From Zarea fungicola (lineage: Eukaryota; Ascomycota; Sordariomycetes; Hypocreales; Cordycipitaceae), in contig FWCC01000238.1 in the NCBI GenBank assembly GCA_900169235.1, forward strand, positions 1 through 64,000: a DNA stretch of 64,000 nucleotides, given 5' to 3'. Shown here in pieces: positions 45,244-55,885 of this stretch; positions within the stretch are counted from its first letter, which is position 1, and each line of letters begins with the position of its first letter. Position numbers and translations under genes: made by a program. The notes beneath the pieces are model-generated. The model saw nothing but the letters and a program-made list of their open reading frames with translations. It had not been told where the DNA came from and searched no databases.

Positions 45244-46086
45244 ATGAGCGGTGAGAAGAGCATTGGTGTTTACTATGCACCAACAGGCGGGCTACCGCCG
45301 CAGACGCAGATCCTAACGGATCGCGCCATGTTCACAGAGGCGTACGCCGTCATCCCCAAAGGCACGTTCAGTGACATTGTGACAAGCTTCCTGCCTTTCT
45401 GGGAGAAAACCAGGCTCTGGGTCATTGCACGTCCCCTATCCGGATTCGCAGAGACATTTTCGCAATATATCATGGAGGTTCAGCCCGGTGGCGGCAGCAC
45501 CCGTGCCGAGCTCGACGACGCAGCCCAGGGCGTCCTCTTCGTGGTGGAGGGCCAAATAACTGTCACCGTGGCTGGCGAATCACACACCCTCACAGAAGGT
45601 GGCTACGCATACCTGCCGCCTAAGAGCGGTTGGACGCTGCTAAACAACGGAGAGTCAACCGCGCGCTTCCACTGGATCCGGAAGGAGTACGAAGCAGTCG
45701 AGGGGCTGGATGCGCCGGAGCCGCTGTTTCGAAACGAGAAAGAAATTACACCGACAGCCATGCCGGGTACCAATGGTGCCTGGGCTACAACACGCTTCGT
45801 GGACCCATCAGACCTCCGCCACGACATGCACGTCACCATTGTCACATTTGAGCCGGGCGGCGTCATCCCCTTTGCCGAAACGCATGTGATGGAGCACGGC
45901 CTCTATGTATTGGAGGGCAAAGCCGTGTACCGCCTGAACCAGGACTGGGTCGAGGTGGAAGCAGGCGATTTTATGTGGCTGCGAGCCTTTTGCCCCCAGG
46001 CTTGCTATGCAGGCGGTCCTGGAAAGTTCCGCTACCTTCTGTACAAGGATGTGAACCGTCATATGAAGCTTTCTCGTAAGCAGTAG
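45244..46086 (+). CDS. (S)-ureidoglycine aminohydrolase
   Basis: Bicupin enzyme of purine (allantoin) catabolism that releases ammonia from (S)-ureidoglycine to give (S)-ureidoglycolate. One exon, 280 residues, the usual size. The N-terminal cupin has FVVEGQITVTVAGESHTL and GGYAYLPPKSGWTL. The C-terminal cupin carries the metal-binding set: Glu212, His214 and His218 in PFAETHVMEHGLYVLEG, and Gln252 in FCPQACYAGG, the equivalents of the four residues known in the plant enzyme. The signature YRLNQDWVEVEAGDFMWLRA and the end FRYLLYKDVNRHM are diagnostic. There is no signal peptide. The next gene, an amine oxidase, also yields ammonia. E. coli AllE (YlbA) is the bacterial counterpart. Confidence 0.94.
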   Translation: MSGEKSIGVYYAPTGGLPPQTQILTDRAMFTEAYAVIPKGTFSDIVTSFLPFWEKTRLWVIARPLSGFAETFSQYIMEVQPGGGSTRAELDDAAQGVLFVVEGQITVTVAGESHTLTEGGYAYLPPKSGWTLLNNGESTARFHWIRKEYEAVEGLDAPEPLFRNEKEITPTAMPGTNGAWATTRFVDPSDLRHDMHVTIVTFEPGGVIPFAETHVMEHGLYVLEGKAVYRLNQDWVEVEAGDFMWLRAFCPQACYAGGPGKFRYLLYKDVNRHMKLSRKQ

Positions 46087-46847
46087 CTTTTACCAACAAT
46101 CCAAGAGCGTGAGAATGAGACCTCGATTGTTTCCTTCTCAACAGCATGCGGTGTCGACATACACTCCGGCGAACAATGGAGACACGTACATGCCCTGACA
46201 TGGAATGGCGTACTTTGCAGAGTTGAGCATACCGTTGTTATGGTCTTCGGAGAACCTGTTGTACTGCTCAACCGACAGCAGCAAATGACTTGTTTTTTTA
46301 TAGCAATGAGTCACTTTTGAAAAGTAAAATGGGTTCAAATTCAGTGACAAACTAAATCTTATGAGTGCATGCTAGCTAAAACAGTCATCTACAATAACCT
46401 TGCGGTCTCCTTACAAGGGACCAATCAGCAACCCTCACGAAGGTTTGACGAGTGCGATATTTGTTTTATTAATGTTGGTAACTGAAGCTAGACCTTTGGA
46501 GGCAAGAGGGGCCCAATAGACCAATTTTGCATCAAATCCACGACACAGGTTACATGTTTTGCGCGCCCTACAGCAGACATGATGCCCCAAATCACTAACC
46601 TTTGGAGGAAACTCCTTCTCTTGACTACCCCACGTCAAAAATACGTCTTCGTACCCACCCAAATACTGGGTATACTCAATGCTGGCTTTGGACGTATTTC
46701 ATGGTTCCTACACTCTATAATTTTTCCTATATTCGGTTGAAATTAGACCAAGAGCTATTCAAGATTTTATTCCAGCATATCTAACAATATCATTCAGGGT
46801 ATCGTTGCAACGCATCACCATATACAGAGATCGCTCCGCTTATTGCA
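46087..46847. promoter_or_regulatory. Spacer upstream of copper amine oxidase
   Basis: 3' UTR of the aminohydrolase gene and promoter of the oxidase gene. No other gene is supported. Confidence 0.45.
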
Positions 46848-49056
46848 ATGGACGCTGAAGCTTCCCCTCACCCATTCGATCCTCTGACGCCCGAGGAAAT
46901 TTCCAGGGTAGGAACTTTTGCATCCATTCAAAAGAGTCGAGATTTAACATCAGCCGCAGGCGTCCAAGGTCGTACGGCCACATTTCGGCGGGCAAGAGCC
47001 CAATTTTCGAGTCGTGACACTACTGGAGCCCTCAAAGAAGCAAATGATTCCATACCTAGAACAAGAGCATCTAGGACAAGAAGTGGGCCATGTTCCTACT
47101 CGACATGCCCGAATCGAAGTAGTCGTCCAGGGCAGTGGCAGCGAAAACCATCTATTTGAGATCATAGTCGACCTCGACGCGGACAAGGTGGTCCAAAAGC
47201 AGTATCTGGAGGGTAAACATTCGTACATTGACTCTGACTACATGCAAGCAGTCGAGAAAGCCTGCTTGGCGGACGAGAATGTTCAAACTGAGATTCGTTC
47301 TCTCAATTTGCCAGCTGAAGCGACAGTCGTGGTTGAGGCTTGGGCATATGCCACAGATGGCTTGAATGATATGACTGAGCGACTCACAATGGCAAGCATT
47401 TTTCAATTTGATTCACAGCCTGTAAATGGCTAACTGAGGCTGCAGTGCTGGTTCTATATGCGCTTCTTGGAAAGCCCAGATGCCAACTACTACGCCCACC
47501 CCCTTGACGTATGCGCAGAAGTCTCTGAGAAGCTGAGTGTTCTTAGGGTCTACCGCCTGCCCACCAAACCAGGTGATAAAATCAACCAAGAAAAGAAACA
47601 ATATGACCGCCGCAAGATGCATCCGGCGGTGACAAGCGAATATCACCCCGGCCTTCGCCCAAATCCAAGAACGACTACCAAGCCCTACCTGGTTGTTCAG
47701 CCTGAAGGACCCTCTTTCCATATAGAAGGCAACCTTCTAACATGGGAGAAATGGAGTTTACGCGTTGGATTCAATTACCGCGAAGGACTGACTCTGCATG
47801 ACATTCGCTATGACGAGCGTAGTCTCTTCTATCGTCTATCACTGAGCGAAATGTTTGTCCCATATGGAGATCCCAGAGCTCCATATGTTCGCAAGGCTGC
47901 CTTTGACCTAGGAAATGATGGTGCTGGAATCAATGCCAATAATCTTCAGCTTGGCTGCGATTGTCTCGGTAAGTCCTCAATGGCATATATTCGTTGTACT
48001 GGCATTAACATCTCAGGTACGATCAAATACTTTGATGGCTACCACAATACTCCATCTGGTGAGCCTTTAAAGATGTCCAACGTCATCTGCTGCCACGAGC
48101 AAGACGACGGTATTCTGTGGAAGCATACCAACTTCCGGACCAAGAATCCTGTTGTTGCGCGTTCTCGCATCTTGGTACTACAAACTATCATTACCGTCAG
48201 CAACTATGAATACATCTTTGCATGGCACTTTGGCCAAGATGCTTCCATCGTCTACGAAGTTCGTGCAACGGGAATTCTCTCGACTGTGCCCACCGACATC
48301 GACATCACGGAAAAGATTCCCTACGGCACCGTCGTGGCACCAGGCGTGCTCGCCCCCTACCATCAGCATCTATTTAGCCTGCGCATTGATCCTGCGATTG
48401 ATGGGCACAAAAACTCACTCATCATCGAAGAGTCAGTTCCTCTCCCCGTCGATGATCTATCCGTGGACAATGCATTTGGCATTGGCTACATTACCCAGCA
48501 AAAGACGATTGAGGAAGAAGGCGGCTTCGATCTCGACTTTACCAAGAACCGTACCTTTAAATTCGTCAATGAGAGCAGAATCAATCCTATCACTGGCACG
48601 CCTGTCGGCTTCAAGCTCATGCCGTTCTATAGCCAAAACCTATTATCCAATCCAAACTCGTTTCACGCCAAGCGATCCGAGTTTGGGGATCATGCCGTCT
48701 GGGTCACGCGCCATCAGGATGGCGATCACTTCCCAGCGGGCAAGTACACGATGCAATCCATGGGCGGCGAGGGCCTTGCCTCTGCCATTGCCAAGCGCAG
48801 GGAGACTGGTGTTGCCGAGTCTGTCAAGGACGAGGACATCGTCATTTGGCACACATTTGGCTCGACGCATAACCCGCGTATAGAAGACTGGCCTGTAATG
48901 CCGAATGAAAAGCTAATGGTTGGTTTGAAACCGGTCAACTTTTTCTCAGGAAATCCTGGCTTGGATGTGGCACCCGCGAGGCAGGATCAGAACAAGAGTG
49001 TTTTGCATGTCGAGAACAAGGCCAAGACGGATTGTTGCGCTTCTAAGCCGCAGTGA
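46848..49056 (+). CDS. Copper amine oxidase (TPQ-containing)
   Basis: Oxidises primary amines to aldehydes with release of ammonia and hydrogen peroxide, using copper and topaquinone. Four exons (46848-46907, 46960-47391, 47446-47968, 48017-49056) encode 684 residues. N-terminal domains run from PFDPLTPEEISR and VVRPHFGGQEPNFRVVTL. The catalytic base is Asp318 (KAAFDLGNDGAG), the topaquinone precursor Tyr402 (TVSNYEYIF), and copper ligands His454 and His456 (APYHQHLFSLRID) with His564 (FGDHAVWVT) as the likely third. Intron 2 has a GC donor. Intron 3 is 48 nt and stop-free, so the unspliced frame stays open; homologous sequence reads CDCLGTIKYFDGYHN across the splice. The C-terminus ends ASKPQ, not a peroxisomal PTS1, unlike many fungal relatives. 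Confidence 0.93.
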
Positions 49057-49732
49057 TTTCAAATTGGGCTTTAAAATTACTCGGTGTATAAAATAAAAGC
49101 TATAATTTAAATATGCTATATCCGTGTATGAAACTCATCATGGCTGTATACTGACGGCAAGTCTAATAGGAGCCATGGCCGCCATCGATCTTCGCCGGCA
49201 AGATGTGATGTATTAATATCCATGTCAAAAACACGAAAGTTCGGCCTTAAAAATGAGCCTATAAAGTCAAAATAAGAAGTGGGAGATTTATATCCTTGCA
49301 AGTCTCGGCTCCTGGGGTTAATGTTTTCACCCGGAAACACGCAGGAGAGTAGAAGCCCCTGAAATGTCGTTTCGGTCCCAACTGTTCAATGGCTGGCAAA
49401 TTGATGACCTTCTAATAAGCCAAGTCTATACATAAGGTAGTTTGAAGGCTGACTAAACAAAAGCGATTTTACAGAGCGTGAATGCTACTGGAGGGGGCTG
49501 CGAAGCCGCAGCCACACGGAACCAAATCTGGCAGGCGGTGGGATGCCAACAACACTGCAAGGGCAAAGCTCAAACGGCAAAACAAGGCTGTTTGCTTCTA
49601 GAACATCCTACCCCTCCAGAATTTAAAGCATTACTAGGAGCCAAGCAATCTTCAATGAACGGTTGTATCTGCAGACAAGCCTGTTGTTAAGCATACATTC
49701 TGCATAAATCCGCCTCTATAACTTACATCACC
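49057..49732. other. Spacer between amine oxidase and CHORD gene
   Basis: AT-rich 3' flank and promoter. A 70-codon frame at 49478-49690 lacks family resemblance. Confidence 0.45.
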
Positions 49733-50857
49733 ATGTCCGAAAAGTGTGTGCGCCAGGGTTGTGGCAAGCGCTTTACCGATGCACAAGAGGAATGCAGATA
49801 CCACACCGGAGCTCCCCTCTTCCATGACGGTCTTCAAGGTGAGTGAGAAGATTGGCGATGAAGAAGCCGTAGAAGAATCTTGCCAATGGAAAATTCTAAT
49901 AAATTTCTTTCCAAAAAAGGATGGGAATGCTGCAAGCCGCGCGTTTTGAATCTAACCGACTTCATGAAGATTGAAGGTTGCACAGTCGGCGTACATTCGA
50001 CGGTGGACAAGGGCCTCATAATAACCGAGAAACCCAAGCAAGACGATGCCGCTCTAGCCAAGAAGATGGAAGAACTGAATGCTGCGCCGCGCCGCACCCC
50101 TATTCCGGCCGGGCAGCCTGTAGCGCCGCCGCCACCGCCGGAGCCCGAAACCGATGACGACGACGAGAGCCTCGACATCGCCGACGGCACTGCATGCCGC
50201 CGACTCATGTGCGATCAGAAATATGAGAAGGGTGCCGCACGTGACGGAGAGTCGTGTGTGTATCATCCTGGGCTGCCCTTCTTCCACGACGGTGCCAAGG
50301 GCTACACCTGCTGCAAGCGGCGCGAGTTTACATTTGAGCAGTTCAAAGCTATTACGGGTTGCGAGACCAAGAACCGACACCTGTTCATCGGCAGCGGGAA
50401 AAAGCTCAAGGCAGCCGAGGCTGCTGCAGCGGAGGGCCGGGTTCAAACTGTCAGGTGAGAAAGCGAACGAGCCGGTTCTTGCCGTCATTGAATGAGCGCT
50501 CGACATCAGCTAACTATGGGATGCGTTCGGTGATTTAGACACGACTATTATCAAACTCCGACAAATGTCATTGCGTCGTTTTTTCTCAAAAAAATCGACG
50601 AGTCAAAGTCGAAGATTGAGTTCAAAGAGTCAACGGTCTTACTGGATCTATTCACTAAGGATTCGCCACCGAAGCGATACACCACCGAGTTGCCGCTCTA
50701 CAGCACCATTGACGCAGAAAAGTCGACATATGAGGTATATGGCACCAAGATTGAGTTGAACCTGGTCAAGACAGAAGTCTCAGCCTGGGCTGTGTTGCGT
50801 GCCGACGAGCGTCCAACAGGCGAAATTCCGCAAGTAGGAAAAGCAGTCCATATGTGA
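49733..50857 (+). CDS. CHORD and CS domain co-chaperone
   Basis: Three exons (49733-49838, 49920-50454, 50539-50857) give 319 residues. CHORD-I occupies about residues 5-65 (CVRQGCGKRF, ECRYHTGAPLFHDGLQGWEC, CCKPRV, GCTVGVHS) and CHORD-II about 128-191 (CRRLMCDQKY, SCVYHPGLPFFHDGAKGYTC, CCKRREFTFEQF, GCETKNRH). All the Cys and His zinc ligands of the two modules are present. A Pro-rich acidic linker separates them. A CS (p23-like) domain at about 214-305 follows (YYQTPTNVIASFFLKKID, then FTKDSPPKRYTTELPLYSTI). The order matches melusin/CHP1-type proteins that act with Hsp90 and Sgt1; plant RAR1 has only the CHORDs. The first acceptor is an AAG preceded by an A run, chosen because it alone restores GWECCKP. 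Confidence 0.93.
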
Positions 50858-51712
50858 AGCGTGCATGAGTGACGATAAGGCAATGAATGCATGGAACTGA
50901 AAGAACATTACTTTGCGATAATAGAGAGTAATATACTGCAATGATTTATATACACCAAAAAAATTAAGTAGCGAGATGGGGGTATGGAGAGCCTCAGTTT
51001 AATTTTAGTTGACATTGATGCCCTCTGAAAATGGAGGCGACTTCACCATGTGGGCCTTGTTGGCGTGAGGCAACTAGTGCAAACCGCCATTGACTATTGC
51101 ACGTAAGGCAAAGTAATGTTTGCGAATTTCCGAGGGCGTCATAGTGCATGGCCCTTGCCATATTGGATAATTAAGCATTGAATTAAACTCGGCGCACGCT
51201 GATGCAGCTGATTTGCCAACAATGACGCCAAAAGCGACCATTTAACCAATCTCATGGGATACGCTGCCGTTGCCTCACAGCCTTCACTCCACACGCACTT
51301 GTGATAAGACGAAAACCGCTGCCAAATTGACTAGCCTTATCAGCGAGGAGCAAGCCACGTAAAGCTGTGAATGGACTGCGATAACCACCCCAAGATAAAC
51401 TACCGGAAGCTGTTATCTTATCATGCCTGATATGCACATACATGCACATAGTCGGTACGTACTGCTCATTTGTCTAGAGGGCTGAACTTGCAATTTCAAT
51501 GACGAGGTCTGCCACGTTTTTGGCCCTGGCTGATGTCCTGGTTTCAGGCAGTGCTTTCTAATTATCTATACATAGCTAAAGTATAATATATGGGTGTTCC
51601 ATTTATCGGAGCGACCTGAGTAACTATACTTCTCCTTGACCTTTTTATTCAACTATTCTTCTCTCCTTTCACTATACTTACACTATTGGATACACCAAAA
51701 AAAAATATCAAT
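50858..51712. promoter_or_regulatory. Spacer upstream of the DUF3602 gene
   Basis: No gene is supported. A CT-rich leader precedes the next ATG. A GATAAG-like element occurs near 51305-51310. Confidence 0.45.
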
Positions 51713-52247
51713 ATGGCAGTGGAAGTCTCACATGGCCGAGGCGGTGCAGGCAACATCAACCCAGACGATACCAAATACGTCGATGGTGAGGTCGTGCGAG
51801 AGGGAGTTGTCGGTAGCCATGGCGATGGTGTTTACAGCGCAGGCCGCGGCGGTAAGCCAAAAACTATTTCTTCATTTTTTGCACCATCGCGGAAGAAAAA
51901 GAAGATAGGGACGAAGAATGACGAAAAGCTGACTGTTTTCCTTCCCTCTCTTTTCTTTTTCAGGCGCCGGCAACATTGGCGACCAGGGTCAGCCAACTAC
52001 TGAGCGCAAAGATCGCGACCACATCCCCGAGGCGGCTGTGCGACCAAGCACCGACACCGGTGACTACCACACAGGCCGTGGCGGCGCCGGCAACGAGCAC
52101 ATGGCGGCGAATAGTTCCAATGGCCAAGACGGCAGTCACAAGAAGGACGCAGTGGCAGCCACTGCGCAACCTTTAAAGGAAGGGGCCACGGCGCCTACAA
52201 GTGTTGCAGATAAGCTCAAGCACAAACTTTTTGCGGCGTTCAAGTGA
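51713..52247 (+). CDS. DUF3602 (Par32-like) small protein with GRGGAGN motifs
   Basis: Two exons (51713-51851 and 51964-52247) give 140 residues. Three copies of the family motif appear: HGRGGAGNINP, AGRGGAGNIGD and TGRGGAGNEHM. The single intron splits the second copy exactly between GRG and GAGN. The C-terminus is a basic helix (VADKLKHKLFAAFK). No membrane segments or structured domain are visible, so it is probably largely disordered. Yeast Par32 of this family is controlled by TORC1 and inhibits ammonium transporters; extending that role here is inference, though it fits the two ammonia-releasing enzymes upstream. Confidence 0.88.
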
Positions 52248-52659
52248 ATGAGTGACATAAGAGAAGGGTTGCAACTGTTGTTGCAAGAAGCGAGACCAAG
52301 GAGATGGGTGGCATTTGAATGTAAGGTAGAGCTAGTTGGTAGCGGGGATATCCATTTGAAAGATTCGTATTTGCAATTAGTTTCGGTCTTTTTGACATTG
52401 CTTCTCTTGTTGTTGCGAAGATACCCTCTATTAGAATGTAAGCTCATGGCGAGAGGCTAGTTAAACAGACCCTGACCAGCAAAATTTGGGTAGTAAATCG
52501 CAGCTGTATTGTATCGGTGACAATATTGGTTCTTTAAAGAAAAGAAGAACAAGATAAGAGTACGACTCCTGCACCTGTTTTGGATTACTCACAACTTGCC
52601 GAATTATCTGGCACGAAAGGACGTTGTTGCGATTCACCTGTCAAACCTCCCGTCTAACG

Positions 52660-52689
52660 CAATATGGCAGCCTGTAGGCTGCCATATTG
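52660..52689. repeat. 30-bp near-perfect palindrome
   Basis: Two 14-bp arms (caatatggcagcct and its exact reverse complement) are separated by only two bases. It sits about 410 bp after the DUF3602 stop and 1.2 kb before ATG22, with no open frame across it. Confidence 0.9.
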
Positions 52690-53695
52690 ACTGAGTTGAT
52701 TTGAGAAAAGCCATTCCAAACAAACTGCAAGGGTCACGTTGTAGCCGCCTGGCTGTCTGCTGTCAATCTTGTACCTACTGATTCAATGGAATGATGCCTG
52801 AACTCAAATGGTGCCAGACTCCACCGCGCCAGCAAGCGCTCTCTTTCTGCCGTTGTTCGAGGATGTCCAGACGAGAACAAGACGTCAGAAGGTTGATACT
52901 TGGCCAGCTACTTTTCCCGGCCAACTGGAGCTAATACGTCTCCATGACTCGGTGAACGACGTGTCAAGAGGTCCTCGGGGTGCCTTTTACGCAGCATCAT
53001 TCTCATCATCTGTATCCTTTTTAACGCGTGCTCAAGAGAATAATATCCTGGAATGCCAAGCCCGTACATACCTACCCCTGCTACCCTATCCTACCAGGCT
53101 GCTGGACCCCAGCACTCCGCTTGTCGATCATATCATCGCAACAAACGGTTTCTGGTATACCAGTATCAAGGGGGGCGAATAGATAGATACAGCTGCTAGG
53201 TTGCCTACTTGCTACGGTACCAGAGCGGTTAGTGGTGCCCTCAAACCCAAATTCCTCCACCATGGTGCATGGGAGCCCGTATTAGGTAGCATCATGCCGT
53301 GAAAGAACCACCTGGGAGTCTTGGGGTGCGCCAAAGTGGCCCGTCCCAATGGCTGGCGCTGTTTATTGCCTCATCGTACAGCTCGACAGAGCCCATTCCT
53401 AGACAAGGTTGTCCAAGGGTCTCTTGTTGCCCCTCGGTTGGGCTAAAAAAGGTAGTGTAGTTTGGCGCTGACGAAGAATAAAATATATAACAGAAATGCA
53501 TTTGTAGGGTGTCCCCTGCTATGGCGTAGCCAATGATTCCATTTCACTCGATTTTTGCATCTCAGGTAAGATCTTGATCTACGCAACGCAGAGATTCCAA
53601 CCCTACAGTAGATTATCTCTAATTATTCCTCTTGACCCACAGAGGTGAAAGGAGTGCAAGTTTTGGCCACCTCAAGGGATCTTTATGAGGTAGCC

Positions 53696-53712
53696 TTTTT
53701 TTTTTTTTTTTT
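53696..53712. repeat. Poly-T tract
   Basis: Run of 17 T about 150 bp before the ATG22 start, followed by GTTTGG-type sequence. Confidence 0.9.
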
Positions 53713-53861
53713 GTTTGGTTGTTACTGCTGGCTGGTTGGTTGTGCCGAATGCGTCCAACAGTGAGGCACTCTCCAGGGACCTGTTACAGTGGTCCTCGCG
53801 TCCGTCCGCTAAAGTTACAGAGCTGAATCACGTGTAGGCAGACAGCTCCTCGCCTCACCCC

Positions 53862-55885
53862 ATGCTTCACGGGATCCAGCCGTTCTCAGCCATGCCGCCA
53901 GACGCGCCACGTCCCAACCTTGCTGACAGACGACTCTTGTCTGGCATCTCCATTGCCTCCAAACGCTCCTACCTCTCCTTTGCTACATCGGCTTTTGAAG
54001 CAGACGATGAGCGCTCCTCGTCTGACGGAAGTATGAGCTCAGACGATAGCGACCGTTTGGCGCCGTCGCCGTCGCCGCTAGAGGTTGCTCCCCACTATAT
54101 TGGGCATGATGGGAGGCCTACCAGTCCAAAGGAGATTCAGGGCTGGTACATGTATGCCTTTGCTGCAGAGACCTATGTTATTTGTGGAATAGGTGAGTCT
54201 TTTGATTTCTGGAAGGGGATGACGACGATGCTGATTATCTAGGTTCATTCATTCCCATCCTGCTGGAATCTTTAGCTCGTGAGAATGGTGTCTTGCCGTC
54301 GGACCCTTCAACGCCCTGCGGCAGCAGCGATAGTAAGGGCAAAGACGACGGACAGTGTGTTGTATACGTGCTTGGAGTCCCGATCAATACAGCCAGTTTT
54401 GCCATGTACACATTTTCCATCAGCGTCCTAGCTCAAGCTCTGCTTGTTGTCAGTATCAGCTGCGCCGCGGATCATGGCAGCTACCGAAAAAAGCTCCTTC
54501 TTGCTTTTGCATGGATTGGTAGCCTCTCCGTCATGGCGTACATCTTTATCAACAAATCGCTCTATATACTCGGAGCTGTACTTACAATTATTTCGAACAC
54601 CTCCTTCGGAGCGTCCTTTGTTCTACTCAACTCCTTCTTGCCACTCCTGGTTCGATATCATCCGACGCTCTTAGCTGCAAAAGCTCCCGTCACGCCAGAT
54701 TTCGGTAATTCAACATTTGAGTCACGGCAGCTTGCGGATTCTACCGCTGACTTGCCGAGCTCCGCCTCCGGGCTGTTGGCTGATGAAGCTGGGGTGGCCA
54801 ACGGATCGAAGGCTGTCCCGACACACTCAGAGATTACCTCGAAGGAGCTCCAATTATCCACGAGCATCTCATCGACAGGCATCGGTATTGGCTATCTTGC
54901 GGCGCTTTTTGTGCAATGCGTCGCCATTGGGATCATTATCGCTATGAAGAACACTACCTGGTCCCAGCGAGTGGCGTTGTTCGTTGTTGGCTGCTGGTGG
55001 ACCGTCTTTACCATCCCGGCTGCGCTCTGGCTACGACCACGTCCAGGACCTCCCCTCAAAATCAATGGACGTACTGAAGGCATCTCGTGGCTATCCTACT
55101 TTCTGTATTCCTGGAAGTCTCTTTTCAAGACTGTGCGCGTTGCCCGCCGCCTGGCTGATGTTATGCTTTTCTTGGCTGGCTGGTTTCTGCTCTCGGATGC
55201 AATTGCCACGACTAGCTCTACCGCCATTCTTTTCGCCAAGACGCAGCTTCGTATGAAACCTTGGGCTCTAGGCATGATCAATGTCATCTCAACAGCGTCG
55301 GGTGTATTCGGAGCATTCGGATGGTCTTGGATTTCACGTTTCTTCGGCCTCAAGCCGCACCAAACTATTCTTGTATGCATTGGTCTCTTTGAACTCATCC
55401 CGCTGTATGGACTGATGGGTTATCTTCCCTTTGTCCAGCGTTGGGGTGTGTTAGGCCTTCAACAACCCTGGGAGATGTACCCTCTTGCTGCTGTGTATGG
55501 GCTTGTGCTCGGTGGCATTGGTGCTTACTGCCGATCATTGTACGGTGAGCTTATTCCACCTGGCTCCGAGGCGGCCTTTTATGCGCTTTACGCCATAACA
55601 GACAAGGGATCTAGCGTCTTTGGCCCAACAATTGTGGGACGAATTATAGACAAGACGGGGAGCATTCGTCCTGCGTTTTGGTTTCTCGGAGCTATTGTTG
55701 CGCTACCGGCTCCGCTCATCTACATGATTAATGTTGAACGCGGCAAGCAAGACGGCAGAAAGGTTGCAGCAGCTCTCGAAGGAGTCGTTGGTGAGACACA
55801 GCAAGAGGATGGAGAAGAGGAAGAGAGGCAGCGCATGCTTGGCCAAGACGAAGCGTGGCATTCTGATGGAACTGCCCACGAGTGA
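53862..55885 (+). CDS. ATG22: Autophagy-related protein 22 (vacuolar amino-acid effluxer)
   Basis: Vacuolar membrane permease of the major-facilitator type that exports amino acids after autophagic breakdown. Two exons (53862-54192 and 54243-55885) give 657 residues. The conserved opening is PKEIQGWYMYAFAAETYVIC, with the intron falling inside the first membrane segment, followed by SFIPILLESLARENGV. Some 12 hydrophobic segments can be counted, with the long loop after the fourth (Ser/Thr-rich, about 260-310) usual for the family. IGAYCRSLYGELIPPGSEAA, FYALYAITDKGSSVFGP and IVGRIIDKTGSIRPAFWFLG are late family blocks. An ATG ten codons downstream (MPPDAPRPNL) is an equally reasonable start. 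Fungi often have two ATG22 paralogues; which one this is cannot be told. Confidence 0.93.

Larger units (their letters stand above)
52248..53861. promoter_or_regulatory. 1.6-kb spacer upstream of ATG22
   Basis: No gene is called. A 124-codon frame at 52808-53182 starts at ATG but resembles no family. A near-perfect palindrome (52660-52689) and a T run (53696-53712) lie here. Confidence 0.5.

Noticed and set aside
47392..47421. Keeping ASIFQFDSQP as coding sequence with a GT donor near 47422
   Set aside because: The resulting intron would be only 24 nt, below the size that fungal spliceosomes remove, and the added residues are absent from the family pattern.
32823..49056. Secondary-metabolite biosynthetic cluster
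   Set aside because: No polyketide synthase, peptide synthetase, terpene cyclase or pathway regulator is present; the enzymes are interspersed with housekeeping genes.
52808..53182. 124-codon plus-strand frame
   Set aside because: No family likeness, no introns or regulatory context, and alternative frames are equally open.
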